Source: Chlorocebus sabaeus
Lineage: Eukaryota > Chordata > Mammalia > Primates > Cercopithecidae
Assembly (NCBI RefSeq): GCF_047675955.1
Contig: NC_132917.1
Coordinates: 12,413,887 to 12,477,886 of the forward strand
Direction: 5' to 3'
DNA length: 64,000 bases
The translations under genes were made by a program, and so were the position numbers. Below the pieces are notes generated by a model. The model was not told where the DNA came from. It saw only the letters and a program-made list of their open reading frames with translations, and made no database searches. Positions 1 to 11,790 of this stretch are shown one piece after another (position 1 is the stretch's first letter; the number at the start of each line of letters is the position of its first letter).

Positions 1-786
1 GAAGTCAGGGGAAGGCACTGCTGCTGAGAAGACGAATATATACAAATCTATGAACTCAAAAATTCAAGAAATGTGTTAGCAGACCGAGGTGGGTGCAAGA
101 ACATTCTGGAAGGGGGTAAATGGGACACAAAGTTGACTTCAGACAACTTGGAATTGAAAAGGGAATTAGAGAACCGGCAGCTGGCAGAAAGCTTTCAAAT
201 GAAGGACATAGGGGCTGAGGTAGAGGAAGTAACTGGCCCCTTGAAAGCCACACAACTGCAAGACAGAACCAGGGCTGGCCCTAGAAGTCAGGTTCCCAGA
301 TTCGTGGCGTGGCCCCCACTATGCTGCTCTGCACATCATATCTGAGCATGAGACAACTCAGAAATCTTTGCTGATTCAATCTTTCTGCCTCTGCATGTAA
401 ATGCCACCATGCCTTCCCACATTGCCTCTCTCCCACGTGAAACATCTGGTTTGAGGTTCACCAATAATAGCTTAAAACCACAAGTCTAAGTCAGTGGGAC
501 CCAGAGTTGTCAAAAGAATCGCCCAAAAATCCAGGGAAAAGGAAACAGATGACTTGGGTTTAAAATATTTTAATCGTGCTCTCTAGATGGTGGTTTTAAA
601 TAAATACGCCATAAAAATAGATAACATGTTAGCCATTATTATCTTTTTATCAAACAATTACCCTCTAAATTCTCAGGCCCCTCAGTAGGAGCCTACCTTT
701 CAAATGTAAGGGCTCTTCTCTCTGTTATTAGTGATGTGCTTTTCCCATTCCTGTACGTTAACTATTTTATAAAAATTGAAGGGATT
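1..786. other. Unassigned non-coding sequence
   Basis: I recognise no gene or repeat family here. The open frames are short, lack domains and have no splice-site-bounded exon pattern. The last 12 bases (775-786) are the left target duplication of the following Alu. Confidence 0.5.
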
Positions 787-1123
787 GGTCAGGCGCGGTG
801 GCTCACGCCTGTAATCCCAGCACTTTGGGAGGCTGAGGCGGGAGAATCACAAGGTCAGGAGATTGAGACCATCTTGGCTAAGACAGTGAAGCCCTGTGTC
901 TACTAAAAATACAAAAAAAAAAAAAAAAAAAAAAATTAGCCGGACGTGGTGGTGGGCACCTGAAGTCCCAGCTACTTGGGAGGCTGAGGCAGGAGAATAA
1001 CATGAACCCCGGAGGCAGAGCTTGCAATGAGCTGAGATGGCACCACTGCACTCCAGCCTGGGGGACACAGTGAGACTCTGTCTCAAAAACAAGCAAACAA
1101 ACAAACAAAACAAAACAAAAAAC
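787..1123 (+). mobile_element. AluY-type SINE, full length
   Basis: It starts with a GGTCAGGCGCGG head, has the mid A-run at about 913-935, and ends in an A-rich tail with CAAA units. The right arm reads GAGCTTGCAATGAGC, the Y-type GCTTGCA form. It is flanked by a perfect 12-bp target duplication, ATTGAAGGGATT, at 775-786 and 1124-1135. Confidence 0.95.
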
Positions 1124-1135
1124 ATTGAAGGGATT

Positions 1136-1767
1136 TAACATTGAAGTCTCTGCCTTGAACCTTCTGAGTTCCAGGAAACTCTCTTCTAACAGTAGCAAGA
1201 GGCAAGCTCTGCCTGGACATCCCACGTGCACTGTATCGGCATCATGGGGTGAACTAATCTCCTCCAAGCCATGAAGTTCCCTATTTCAAGGACAAGAATC
1301 CCTACATACGCAGCTATGCAGGGCAGAGAGAAAGACAGGAGTCAGGTAAATGAATACATTGTTATTGGAGTAGATGATGTTGGTGGAAGTTCTGGCAATT
1401 AGTAACCAGGAAAGTTACTGCAACTATCTATTCAGTAAATTTCTCATCTTTACAATTAAAGCATTAATGCTCATTCATTACAGTGTTTTGAAGAATAAGT
1501 ATATGAAAAATATGCTTTGCACAGTGCCTAGTACATATTGAGTACTCAGTAAATGCTAGTTGTGTTTATTATAGCTATGGGTCATATCTCACTGAATCCC
1601 ATCATTCAGCATGGGACATGGGTACAGTACAGTAATGCATATAATAACTGTGAACCCTAAAGAATAAATGCATTTGAATCCTACACACATTCCACGAGCT
1701 TAGTAATGACTTCACTCTCCCATGTAAGAAAACTGAGTCTATGTTGTTGGTATATACTTTTTCCTTC
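1136..1767. other. Unassigned non-coding sequence
   Basis: AT-rich unique-looking sequence. I see no recognisable repeat or coding exon. Confidence 0.45.
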
Positions 1768-1926
1768 TGAGATGAGGTCTTGCTATGTTGCCCAGGTTGG
1801 AGTGCTGGGGCTATTCACAACCAAATCATAATGCACTACAGCCTTGAATTCCTGGGCTCAAATGACCTTCCCACCTCAGCCTCCAGTGTAGCTGGGGCTA
1901 TAGATGTGTGCCACCACACCGAGCTG
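1768..1926 (-). mobile_element. Free right Alu monomer or AluJ right arm
   Basis: Reads as an antisense right arm only: GAGATGAGGTCTTGCTATG, then CCCAGGTTGGAGTG, CACTACAGCCTTGAA and CCACCACACCGAGCT. The left arm is absent. Divergence is high, with many changes from the Alu pattern, so it is FRAM or a truncated AluJ rather than a younger Alu. Confidence 0.8.
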
Positions 1927-2119
1927 TGTTGGTGTACTTGAAATGCATTTTTCTGAATCATACATTTGGTAGCTTTGAACTGCAAAGCTAAATATATGGT
2001 TTTTATCTAGTAATGATAATGGAGGTTTCATAACTAAGTTAGAAAAGAGATGCTCTTCACCCTATCTTGGAATTCTAGGAAGATTCAGGAAAGTTGTAAT
2101 ATCTCTTAGCAGTACTACC

Positions 2120-2355
2120 AGAGTGCATACGTGTACCACCCTGGTGTGCCAGATAGCATTCCAGTGTTTTCCCATGCTACTCCCTTTAAGTGCTCAACAA
2201 AACTTGAGAGTAGGTGATATTTCTTCCAATTACAGAGAGGGGAAGTGAAGTTCAGAGAGTCAGAGTAATGTTTCTGTCTTACGCAGCTGTGAGTTTTAGA
2301 GTCAAGTTTCAAACCTAGGTTTGGGTGGCTCCAGCGCCCTATTATTTTCCATAAC
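2120..2355 (-). mobile_element. MIR SINE, antisense
   Basis: The antisense MIR core is visible: a block like CCATTTTACAGATGAGGAAACTG (here TTCCAATTACAGAGAGGGGA), then TTACGCAGCTGTGAG, then TTCAAACCTAGGTTTGGGTGGCTCC. Strongly diverged, as expected for a pre-eutherian SINE. Confidence 0.75.
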
Positions 2356-2974
2356 ACTACCCTGCCTCCCACAAGTTTCCTGAAATAGAATTAGAAATTT
2401 GTGTGACTCATAGTCCTCCTGGCCACAAAGTCATCTCAAAAATCTCAGACTTGAAGATGACTTTGAATGACAACAGGTCAGGCAATCCTCCTTCTCCTCA
2501 TCTCCTCCCCAATGTTGGAGTCGCCTCTGTGGTGTCTATCAAGCATTTTGTACTCCCCTTGAGCACGTTCAGGCACAGAGAGCTGATTACATCTGGTAAT
2601 GGCCAATAGATGGGACAGGAATAGAGATCCCTTGATTCCACCTCTCACTATGTGATAATTGGTGTGGAGGCCAAAAGAAAGGTTAAGAGTTGTCCAGGAC
2701 CATGCATTGAGCAGTGTGTGTCCAGATGATGGAGGGTAATTTTCTAGAGCAGCTTAACCAGACCCAAGGCCACACTGAAAAGATCTGAGAAATAACACTA
2801 TCAAATCATAGAATATTCATCCCAAAATATTCATTAAAATAGAAGAAGGTGCCTCCAACTCACCATGGGCAAGATCCACACTTTCCAGATTGTTCTCTCA
2901 CACAGTAGCACGATTGGTCTGAAACTATGTTCTTTTCCCTGCCTGATTCCCTGTAAGAAAAGGCAATAAACTCT
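2356..2974. other. Unassigned non-coding sequence
   Basis: No repeat family recognised. The short open frame at 2403-2609 shows no domain and no supporting context. Confidence 0.45.
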
Positions 2975-3110
2975 ACCAACATTTACTAAGAACGTTACAA
3001 TCAACAAAACCTTCTTCTGATCTTCACACTAATTCTGTAAAGAAGGCAATACAGAATTAATCTCTATTTGTCAGGCAAGGGAGCTGAGATTCGCTAAGTA
3101 TTGAATTAGT
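2975..3110 (-). mobile_element. Probable MIR fragment, antisense
   Basis: The order of short matches fits an antisense MIR 3' half: CTTCACACTAATTCTGTAAAG, a CTATTTGTCAGGCAAGGGAG block in place of the usual TTTACAGATGAGGAA, and GAGATTCGCTAAG. Weak similarity throughout. Confidence 0.5.
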
Positions 3111-3871
3111 CTGTGTTATAGGCAAATCGCCATAAGAAAAAAATCTTTAATATGTGAGGCTACTGGGATATGAGGTCTTTATCACTCAAATCAAAGTCTG
3201 ATGTGAGTTGGCAGCAGGAATGTGGGAGGATTCTTTTCCATGCAGTCTTGCAGAGATCAAGGATCTTTCTATCTAATAGTTCACCACTCAATTACCATCC
3301 AGTGATCTACTTGGAGTCCTCCACCACCCTTTGCCTATGCAGTAGAGGAAGGAAGAAACAGTAGGTGGAGGATCGCATGGGAAGTTTCAATGGTCCAGGC
3401 TTGGAAGTCAAGTATGTTACTTTTGCTCAAAGTACATTAGCTAAAATTCAGGCACAGAGTCCCACCTAACTACAAGAGAGATGGGACATGTCACCTAACT
3501 ATATGTCCAGGAGGAAGGGCGAACTAATATTGGTGGTTTAATGCACATATGACAGTTTCCATCATAATCATCTTGATTTCACAGTATACAATGTGTGTGT
3601 GATTTCAACACAATTATTCTAATGACTTTGTGTGAGGTCTTTCTCAGTACTGCATCCTGAAGACATATGAATCCTAAGTATTCCCTTCCAGGTAGTGAAG
3701 CACGGCCCCGCGATTTTTCTGTTTTGCTAACCATGATTATGACCACCGTTGGTGATTTCCAAGTCCTAGCAATAATTGTTAGACCACGGGGGGTGCTGGT
3801 GTCTATCTCTGAGGCTAACCTCTTCCTAGTAATTCAGTGTCCTCAGATTCCTCTAGTCTTTGCAAGGTTAT
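3111..3871. other. Unassigned non-coding sequence
   Basis: Nothing recognised. The open frame starting at 3667 overlaps the L2 fossil downstream and has no domain. Confidence 0.45.
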
Positions 3872-4400
3872 CTTTGTTCAACATTTCACTGAGTACTTGC
3901 ATTGTGTCAGGCAACACAGAAACTCGGGAGACCGGAGATTCAGAAATAAATAAAATGCACGGTTTGTACCAGAAATGCCCTGTTTTTCGCAGCTCACACA
4001 CTGTCTAGTAGAGAAGCCAGGAAGACAAGTGATTAAAAATGAGGCTGACAAGTGTTGTAATAAATGTGAGCACACAGAGTAATGGGAATAAAGGGAGAAT
4101 AAAAGCAATTGTGCCTGGGGATAGCTTCAAAGTAGAAACAATTTTTCAGATAAATTTTGAAGGATAAATAATTATTCTCAGTGAGAACACATTATAGGCA
4201 GAAGCTAAATTCTGTACGCATCACAAGGACCAGATAATAATAACAATTTTAGCTTGGATGTTGCTTAGGAGTGTGATGATAAAGAATGGTAGAAGATAAA
4301 TTTGAATTCAGAGTTTGGACACAGACTACAAAAAATTTGAAAATCATATAAAGGATTTCAGATTCTTGCCTCGTAGCATTCAGGAGAAGTAACTGAACGA
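3872..4400 (-). mobile_element. L2 LINE 3' region, antisense
   Basis: In antisense order it shows the hallmarks of the L2 3' end: TTCAACATTTCACTGAGTAC, TGTCAGGCAACACAGAAAC, CAGCTCACACACTGTCTAGT, and GACAAGTGTTGTAATAAATG. Similarity is clear to about 4110 and weaker to about 4400 (AAGGACCAGATAATAATAA, TTTGGACACAGAC). Confidence 0.7.
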
Positions 4401-4589
4401 TAGTTCAAACACTGGTTTTCCAAACTTGCTTTTTGGTCACGGTACCCATCTGATCTTTCTTCCCTCTTTACTAAAAAATAAGTGAAAATGCTTTTTTGGT
4501 AAGGTAACTGACAACACTTACTGAACCATCTGAATTTCCTTTCTCTCCTTCATTCCCTCTCCCTCTCTTCTTCTGTTAGTCATTTTCAA

Positions 4590-4745
4590 AGTACCCTCTT
4601 AGTGCCAGGTCCTGAGCCTACGTATTCAGAGATGTGTGTAAAATCACTACCTTCAGAAAGTTCACAATCTAATAAGAGAGGCAAATAAATAGACAACTGC
4701 AGCCCAGCATGTGCTGCTGGAATGTTACTCACAGCTGCTGTGAGA
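4590..4745 (-). mobile_element. L2 LINE fragment, antisense
   Basis: Short antisense L2 3' match: CTTAGTGCCAGGTCCTGAGC, then GAAAGTTCACAATCTAATA and GAGGCAAATAAATAGACAA in the expected order. It may be a separate copy or a displaced part of the L2 at 3872-4400. Confidence 0.6.
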
Positions 4746-5806
4746 ACACCGCCTCCTGACCAGGGTCTGGGAGACTAGAGAACATGAGAAGATGATGCTT
4801 GTATGATTTAACTTTAAAGGAGGTTTGCTTCATTAAATTTCTCAGTAGGAAGGTCTTATTTTGAAGAGGTCCTAATTGCATTGCCCTACTAGAGAACAAG
4901 TCTGTAGGTTACACTGATACAAAACCTTCCAATGATCTGAGTTAATGGAGTGGCAAATGACATGGATTTGTAGCATCCTAGTATGGAAGCGAGGGTGTCC
5001 CTTTTTGGCAGGGGGTCTTTATGGCATCTTTAAAATTGTTGGTAACTACACATTGCACTACTTTCAAGAAAGCCTGACCTTGATTGCCGATACAGAAGAA
5101 TGGCTTGGCCGGAAGACTCAATGCTTTCTGCAGGAGCAACTCTGCTCAGAAGCCACAAAAGTGATGCTTCATCATCTGGCACCCTGCCATATAAACTGTG
5201 CCCCGGGCCCACAGCCACCTCTCAGAAGCAATGGCACCAAGCTCTTACTGTCTCCAGCGTGCACCAACCATGTCTTTGTGGTTAGCAGATGCATTGGTTT
5301 TGCAATTAAAGGCTAATGAGCCTGAAAGGAAACCATGAGTCTGACCTTAGAAGATTTCGTGTGCTCAACTTCACTGAATCATCAATGAATTTATGAGCCA
5401 GGTGAAGGATCTCCAGAGACCAGATGTGCGGCCATTCCCCAAAATATGACTTTGGGGGCAAAGGGAGAAGGGTTAGAGTAGCTGGAGTATCTGTTTTCAG
5501 ATCTGGGAAGAGTCTCTCAAATTTTCAACCCCAATTTTCGTCTCGTGAATCTTTCATTAATTCTATATTCCTTTTTTCACCTTTCAAGTTGTCCTCAGAG
5601 AACACAGATTTTATCTGGCCTGACCCTTCTAATGATAGCTGAAATAAAAATCCTTGTCATGAGAGTAACGGCACCTTCACCTTGAATTAAAAGGTCATTC
5701 TGGATCATTGAAAAGAGAAGTACTTTGCTTAACAGGGCGTCAGTGGGGGCCAGTGGAGTTTCTGTGCTTGTTGGTTCTGTTAGTGTGTTTAGGTTTACAG
5801 AACAAT
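4746..5806. other. Unassigned non-coding sequence
   Basis: The longest open frame here (4945-5316, + strand) has no signal peptide, domain or repeat I can name, and lies in otherwise non-coding context, so I do not call a gene. A TATAAA (about 5191) followed by ATTAAA (about 5304) looks LTR-like, but no LTR ends are visible. Confidence 0.4.
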
Positions 5807-5817
5807 GTGAGCTCCTT

Positions 5818-5820
<3 letters not shown>

Positions 5821-5855
<35 letters not shown>

Positions 5856-6136
5856 AGGCAGAGTCTTGCTCTGTCGCCCAGGCTGGAGTGCAGTGGCACT
5901 ATCTCAGCTCACTGCAAGCTCCGCCTCCCGGGTTCACGCCATTCTCCTGCCTCAGCCTCCCGAGTAGCAGGGACTACAGGCGCCTGCCACCACGCCCGGC
6001 TAATTTTTTTGTATTTTTAGTAGAGATGGGGTTTCACCATGTTAGCCAGGATGGTCTCGATCTCCTGACCTCGTGATCCACCCATCTCGGCCTCCCAAAG
6101 TGCTGGGATTACAGGCTTGAGCCACCGCGCCCGGCC
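5821..6136 (-). mobile_element. AluY SINE, full length, antisense
   Basis: Begins with a run of 34 T (antisense tail, 5821-5854) and ends CACCGCGCCCGGCC. Y-type features are GCAAGCTCCGCC and TTCACGCCATTCTC. A perfect 14-bp target duplication, GTGAGCTCCTTTCT, lies at 5807-5820 and 6137-6150. Near its 5' end it reads ACAGGCTTGAGCC where the usual AluY has GCGTGAGCC; the same change recurs in the AluY at 48684. Confidence 0.97.
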
Positions 6137-6150
6137 GTGAGCTCCTTTCT

Positions 6151-6751
6151 TCACGGATGCTCACTGTCTTAGCAGAGTGTGACTTCCCTAATCTCATTTC
6201 TGACAAAAGTCTTTATTTATCCACAGTTTCATCGCATCTAAGTTTTGGAAATTACTCTTGCTAATTTGTTAATTACACATTATTTTGCTATTCTTTTTTT
6301 AGTGGATCCCTAAATATTATACTATGCCTCTTGAGATATCACTGTCTAACACAAATTATTACTCTTACTACTTTCATACTCCTGCTGGAGACTTCGGCCA
6401 CTTTAATGTCCTTTGTGCACTCTTGCCTTGAATAATAATGACTGTTAGGCCTTCTCATTGAAATTCCCAAGACATTCCAGTTACAGACAATATTAATTAC
6501 TCTCCCTCCATAGTTACCCTTTCCAGTGTTCTTCATTCCCTCATACATTTTCATGTTACCGTCAATGACTATTTTTCTTCTGTAAGGTGATACATTTTTC
6601 CAGCTTTTATTTACCAAAAACATCTTTATTTTATCTATATGTTTCAGGAATATTTTAATTGACTATGAAATTCTACATGATAATTAATTTTCTTTGTATT
6701 TATGTAACTTAAAGGTTATGAGCTTCCTGAATATTCACATTCAGGAATGCA
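6151..6751. other. Unassigned non-coding sequence
   Basis: AT-rich, no repeat or exon recognised before the L1 tail at 6752. Confidence 0.45.
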
Positions 6752-7756
6752 TTTTTTACATTATACTTTAAATTCTGGGATACATATGCAGAACGTGCAA
6801 GCTTGTTACATACGTATACATGTGCCATGGTGGTTTGCTGCACCCAGCAACCCATCATCTGCGTTAGGTATTTCTCCTAATGCTCTCCCTCCCCTTATCC
6901 CCTCACCCCCTGACAGGCACCAGTGTGTGATGTTCCCCTCTCTGTGCCCGTTCTCATTGTTCAACTCCCACTTATGAGTGAGAACATGTGGTGTTTGGTT
7001 TTCTGTTCCTGTGTTAGTTTGCTGAGAATGATGGTTTCCAGCTTCATCCATGTCCTGCAAAAGACATGAACTCATTCTTTTTTATGGCTGCATAGTATTC
7101 CATGTTGTATATGTGCCACATTTTCTTTATCTAGTGTAACAGTGATGGGCATTTGGGTTGGTTCCAAGTCTTTACTATTGTGAAAAGTGCTGCAGTAAAC
7201 ATAGGTGTACAAGTTTCTTTATAGTAGAATGATTTATAATCCTTTGGGTATATATGCAGTAATGAGATTGCTGGGTCAAATGGTATTTCCAGTTCTAGAT
7301 CCTTGAGGAATTGCTACACTGTCTTCCACAATGGTTGAACTAATTTACACTCCTATCAACAGTGTAAAAGCATTCCCATTTCCCCACATCCTCTCCAGCA
7401 TCTGTTGTTTCCTGACTTTTTAATGATCACCATTCTAACTGGTGTGAGATGGTATCTCACTGTGGTTTTGATTAGCATTTCTCTAATGATCAGTGATGAT
7501 GAGCCTTTTTTCATATTGTTTTTGGCCACATAAATGGCTTCTTTTGAGAAGTGTCTGTTCCTATCCTTTGCCCACTTTTTGATTTTTTTTTTTCCTTGTA
7601 AATTTGTTTAAGTTCTTTGTAGATTCTGGGTAATTAGGTCCAATTTGTCAATGCTGACTTTTGTTGCCCTTGCTTTTGGTGTTTTAGTCATGAAGTTTTT
7701 GCCTGTCCCTATGTCCTGAATGGTATTTCCTAGGTTTTCTTCTAGGGATTTTATGG
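6752..7756 (-). mobile_element. L1P LINE 3' end, antisense, 5'-truncated
   Basis: Antisense primate L1 3' UTR and ORF2 end: ATTATACTTTAAATTCTGGG, CATGTGCCATGGTGGTTTGC, GTGAGAACATGTGGTGTTTGG, TCCATGTCCTGCAAAAGACA, ATTCTAACTGGTGTGAGATGG, CCTATGTCCTGAATGGTATT. The match stops after TTTTATGGTT near 7756. About 100 bases of the usual ORF2 sequence seem missing near 7629, where GATTCTGGG joins TAATTAGGTCC. Only a fragment of ORF2 is present and it is broken by stops. Confidence 0.93.
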
Positions 7757-7994
7757 TTAATAGGCTGTATTCTTTGGCCATCACTGTACTGGCTTTCTGG
7801 AGGAAGTTCTGACTAATTGTTTTCTGTCTACACATTCACAAAAGCCTCCAATGTAAGTAAATACACAAATAAACCTTCAGAGTCAAATATATCACACTAA
7901 TTATTATTCTTGTGTCATTTGTTAATTATAAAATAAAAACATAGGCATTCAGATTGATAAAAGTATTCTGATGCCATTTGGCCAAATACTCCAG

Positions 7995-8125
7995 TTTATA
8001 GAGAAGAAAATAAAGCTAAAGAGGGCCAATTCTTCACCAAGAAGGTAAAATAGTGGATAGGCAGCAGCACTAGAACTGGGATTCAGTTCCCTCAAGTCCT
8101 GAATATTGAAATGCTCACCCCTTCT
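7995..8125 (-). mobile_element. MIR SINE fragment, antisense
   Basis: Antisense core: CAGTTTATAGAGAAGAAAAT, then GCACTAGAACTGGGATTCAG. The order and spacing match MIR reversed. Confidence 0.7.
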
Positions 8126-8359
8126 CTAGTAGGCACTTCACATTTTGCAAAGGCCTCTTATCAATCCATATGTTCAGTTCCAATACTGGTATTTCTATAC
8201 TAGAGCTATAATCATTCTGAATTCATAGTTTTGAGGACAGACACCAAAGTTGACTTTCGTACTCATGGACCAAATCCCAGGGACAATTACATCTGGACAG
8301 ATGATTTCCTGGAGATAGTTAAACAAACTCCTATGGAAATGTCATGCTCATCTGTCTTC

Positions 8360-9065
8360 AGTCACTGGGTCTAACAATTGGAACTTTCCCTGGTTCAGTC
8401 AGGAGAATTTCTATGCAGTCCAAGACAACACGGTATTCACCAATTCATCAGATGACTCAGTTTGAGGCTCTCCTTAAAGCACAGTGAGGCTAGAAGACTT
8501 GATTTTCACTTCCAGATTGCTCTTCTCACTGTGGGTGGGCCTCACCAAACTGCTGTGAGCCTGAAGAGAACAAAAAGGCAGAGGAAGGAAGACTTTGCCC
8601 CCTTTGCTTCCTGCCTACCTGCATGAGCTGGAACGTAGGTCTCTTCTTGCTCTTGAACTGGAATTTGTGCCCTTGGGTCCCCTGGTCTCAGCCTTCAGAC
8701 TTGGCCTTGAATTACACCGCTAGCTTCCAGTTTGTAGACAGTGGGATTTCTCAGCCTGTGTAACTTCATGAGCCAATTTGTCATGGTAAATCTCTCTCTC
8801 TCCCCTGACTGTCTCTATATCTCTTGTATATTTATAAATATAATTATATAGACCCTATATGTTTATATATAAGTATATGTATTCTAGCTATATATAGGTA
8901 ATTTATATAGAATTACATATAATCCCATATATCTCTCTCTATATATATTCTCTGCATATTTACAAATAATTACATCTAGTTATTTATAATCATATATATT
9001 ATCATAAATATAAAGTTTTATATAAATATATATATTCTATTTCTTGGGAGAGCCCTAAATAATAC
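8360..9065 (+). mobile_element. MLT2-type (ERVL) LTR, sense
   Basis: Recognised by ordered LTR landmarks: GTGGGTGGGCCTCACC, GAACAAAAAGGCAGAGGAAG, GCATGAGCTGGAACGTAGG, TTCATGAGCCAATTTGTCAT, an AT-rich tract, and a terminal CTATTTCTTGGGAGAGCCC. No internal retroviral region flanks it, so it is probably a solo LTR. The 5' boundary is uncertain. Confidence 0.65.
8811..9042. repeat. Degenerate TA-rich tract inside the LTR
   Basis: Degenerate TATA/TCTC repeat. MLT2-type LTRs normally carry an AT-rich tract just before their 3' end, and this one has expanded to over 200 bases. Confidence 0.8.
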
Positions 9066-10074
9066 ACCAGTGTACATATTCGCTTAGCACAGAGCTTGAT
9101 ACCTATTAAATTCTCATTATATTTTGCTGAATTCAGTGAATGGAAGCATTTTTTTTTAAACCACTGGAATATGGCATCACAATAACAAATTCTGGAGTGC
9201 ATGTGAGTGGTTCAAATCCATGAAAAACCAAATCTCTGTCAAATGAATCTGACTTTGTACAGATTGAGTCCAATAAGAAGAGCCTGGGTTCAAATGGATG
9301 ATGAACTGTTAATCCTCAACATCAACTGGGGAAACTGAAATGAATCACTGGAGAGAGATAAGGGCAGGAAGATGCAGCTTCTTAAAAGAATAAAATTAAA
9401 AATAAGACAGGAACTGTGATCTCAACCAGATTCCTGCAGGTGAACAGGCTGAAGGTGCTGTTTCTTCTCAAGGGCATATGATGGAAGGAACCTGTCATCC
9501 AAGCTGAATTTTCCAGGGCTTTTCAGCACAAAGATGTGGTACCAAAACCTGGCTTGAGATTAAATTGAATCCATCATTTTGTTAGAAAGTGTTCGAGTAC
9601 CATGCACTAGAACATTTATCAGGAACACTTAAAAGGCTTAAGTGATACTGAGACAGAACTTTCCATTTGTTCTCTGGAAGATGTACTCTTGTCACAAGTG
9701 AGGAATGCAGTGTGTGTGTGTGTGTTTCTTCATTTTCCTTCTTCATGCTCCTACAGGTTCAATTCCATAGATAAATTGTCAGCAAAGAACTTCCAATACA
9801 AGAGATACAAGAGTCTCACACCGAGTGTAGTTGGATGGGCGGTGTCTATTCTGTTTGGTTTTAAATAAACTGCAATGTTCTAAGGGATAACTGTTCAAAG
9901 GAAACTGACAGTTAAAGATGAAGGTCAACTCCCAGCAGCTATCTCTGCTGAATGAGATAACATCAGCACACACCAGACTAGCTGAGGGAAAGTGTGAGAG
10001 CCGGCTTATAGCACAGGCTGACAGTGAAACTTCTCAGTTCAGCAAGGATATCTGGGCAGAGAGTGAACAGGGCT
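9066..10074. other. Unassigned non-coding sequence
   Basis: No family recognised, apart from a short (TG)7 at about 9711-9725. No exon is supported. Confidence 0.45.
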
Positions 10075-10215
10075 GAGAACCTACTATGTGTGGACGTCGC
10101 AGTCTGATTTAATCCCGATGACAATTCTATTGTAATTATTTTACTTATGAGCTGTCTCAGGATCAGAGAAAGCCAGTGACTGGCCTAGGGTCAAACATAC
10201 CCTATGCGTGTCCAG
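10075..10215 (-). mobile_element. MIR SINE fragment, antisense
   Basis: ACCTACTATGTGTGGACG, TTTAATCCCGATGACAATTC, TTTTACTTATGAGCTGTC and TGGCCTAGGGTCAAACATA follow the antisense MIR order. Confidence 0.75.
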
Positions 10216-10469
10216 GCTGAATCTGTCCATGCCAGGAGCCTCTTCTTTCTGCTTCACCAAAACACCCAATGTTCAGTGACCCTTGGCCGACCCACTCTCC
10301 TGGACGTGTTGGCTTGAAGGTGTTTGCTGGAAAGTGTGTGAGGGATAGAGTAGAGTGCCTGGCTTGTGATAGGGCACCTAGACCAACCTCAAGTTTTCTG
10401 TGAGGAAACTTTTCCCCGCTCCAAAAAAATAACTGTAAGTGAGCACGACAGACCTGCAATAAAGTTATA

Positions 10470-10570
10470 AACAAAACAAGAGTCAGAGATCCTGGTTAAA
10501 TCACTTTCCTAGGGTCACATGCTCAGGATGGAACCCAACCCCCAGTCGTAGCAAGTGATAAAATCTGTGT
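10470..10570 (-). mobile_element. Probable MIR fragment, antisense
   Basis: GTTAAATCACTTTCCTAGGG, then TCACATGCTCAGGATGGAAC and CCCAACCCCCAG fit antisense MIR over about 100 bases. Confidence 0.5.
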
Positions 10571-10661
10571 TCTTTCTACCTCTTTCTAGCTTTTGCTTTA
10601 TGTTAAAAGACAGAGAAAGAAAAAAACTCTTCTTGATTCTCATGTTTTTTATATCGGTAAT

Positions 10662-10698
<37 letters not shown>

Positions 10699-10724
10699 GT
10701 GTGTGTGTGTGTGTGTGTGTGTGT
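10662..10724. repeat. Compound (CT)n(GT)n microsatellite
   Basis: About 37 bases of CT repeat with a single TTT interruption, then an uninterrupted (GT)13 at 10699-10724. It has no coding meaning; open frames crossing it are artefacts of the repeat. Confidence 0.98.
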
Positions 10725-11194
10725 CTTATCCTGCTAGTTCTCTCTCTCCCAAGCTACAGAGTCACGACCCTGAGAGCTAGGACTGTGGAGACGGTATTCG
10801 GTTTCTCGTCTTGGCTGGTGGTCGCCACAGAGGAGAATAAACTGTGAATAAACTCCTCACTTCCCAACTACCCAAATTTCCCTATTTCATCAGCAATTGT
10901 AGTGGTCTGGGCCCATACAGGATAATTACAGAAATTAGTCCATATCTCAAAAGAGATAATTATCTTGAATAAAAAATGTAAATTATAACAATGACTGTGG
11001 CGCTCATTGTCATGATGTTTACTTCAATCAGATAGGATTTGGTTTTACCTCTGATTAGCACTTGTGGGTATTGTTGCAGCACTATCCACAAATCATTGTA
11101 AAGTGGGCAAAGGTCTCTCCTACTCCTTCCTGACTCTTCCATGGTGTACCTTGCTGCGTCCCTCTACCTTAGCCACAACACACATCCACCCTAC

Positions 11195-11790
11195 TTGTGA
11201 TACCAGAATTATATTCCTAGAACATAATCAAATCATGGTCAGATTTATTTATGATGTAAAATATATTCAGTGGCTTATAACTGATTATGTAATGAAGTCC
11301 AAGCGCCATGACCTGGTAACCTGACATTGGAGACACCTTATGAGAGAGCTTGCCCGGCTTTTGCCATGTGTTCCACTGCCTACCCTTGAGGACCATAAGC
11401 TGTTGGCTGGTCAAACTGCTCATTACTCAACAACATACCTGCAAGGGTGATATCTTCTTCCCCATGACATCTCTTCCACCATCATTGATGTCAACATCCT
11501 GCCCATACGGCATACCAAACTCAAATGGTATTCAAGATGGCTTTTTTCCTCAGCTCAAGTTGGAAATCATCTTTCCTGTCTTTGGAGTCTTCGTAGTACA
11601 TAGTTAGATGGCTCTTTGAAAAGTACTCATCATTTTCATGCTATTAAGAATATTTATGTACAGTCTCACTTCTTCCTCCTTTACATCGTAAGGTTCTTCT
11701 TACTTGTTGGACAATTTGTCCACACTTTCATCAGGACTAGCAAGGTGACTTACACGTACATAACAGGGGCTAAATAAATTTTGTTTAAAA
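11195..11790 (+). mobile_element. L2 LINE 3' region, sense
   Basis: Ordered L2 landmarks: ATAATCAAATCATGGTCAGA, TTCAGTGGCTTATAACTGAT, AATGAAGTCCAAGCGCCATG, CCATGTGTTCCACTGCC, and a 3' end with CATCGTAAGGTTCTTC and GGGGCTAAATAAATTTTG. Open frames within it are not coding in any recognised sense. Confidence 0.7.

Noticed and set aside
4945..5316. 123-residue open frame with Cys-rich end, near TATAAA and ATTAAA
   Set aside because: No recognisable domain or homologous family, no defined LTR ends, and no splice context. I could not separate it from chance.
5708..6076. Open frames inside Alu copies, for example the one starting at 5708
   Set aside because: The Phe-rich and CLSLPSS-type peptides are the standard translation of antisense Alu sequence, not genes. 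The same holds for frames at 847-1267, 16214-16774, 19781, 30313, 48520-48866 and 57019.
6736..7838. CACATTCA at 6736-6743 and 7831-7838 as the target duplication of the L1 at 6752
   Set aside because: The copies do not abut the L1 ends: sequence of non-L1 appearance lies between 7756 and 7831. Eight bases could match by chance.
8811..9042. TA-rich tract as a matrix attachment region or origin
   Set aside because: It is explained as the expanded AT tract normally found inside this LTR type.
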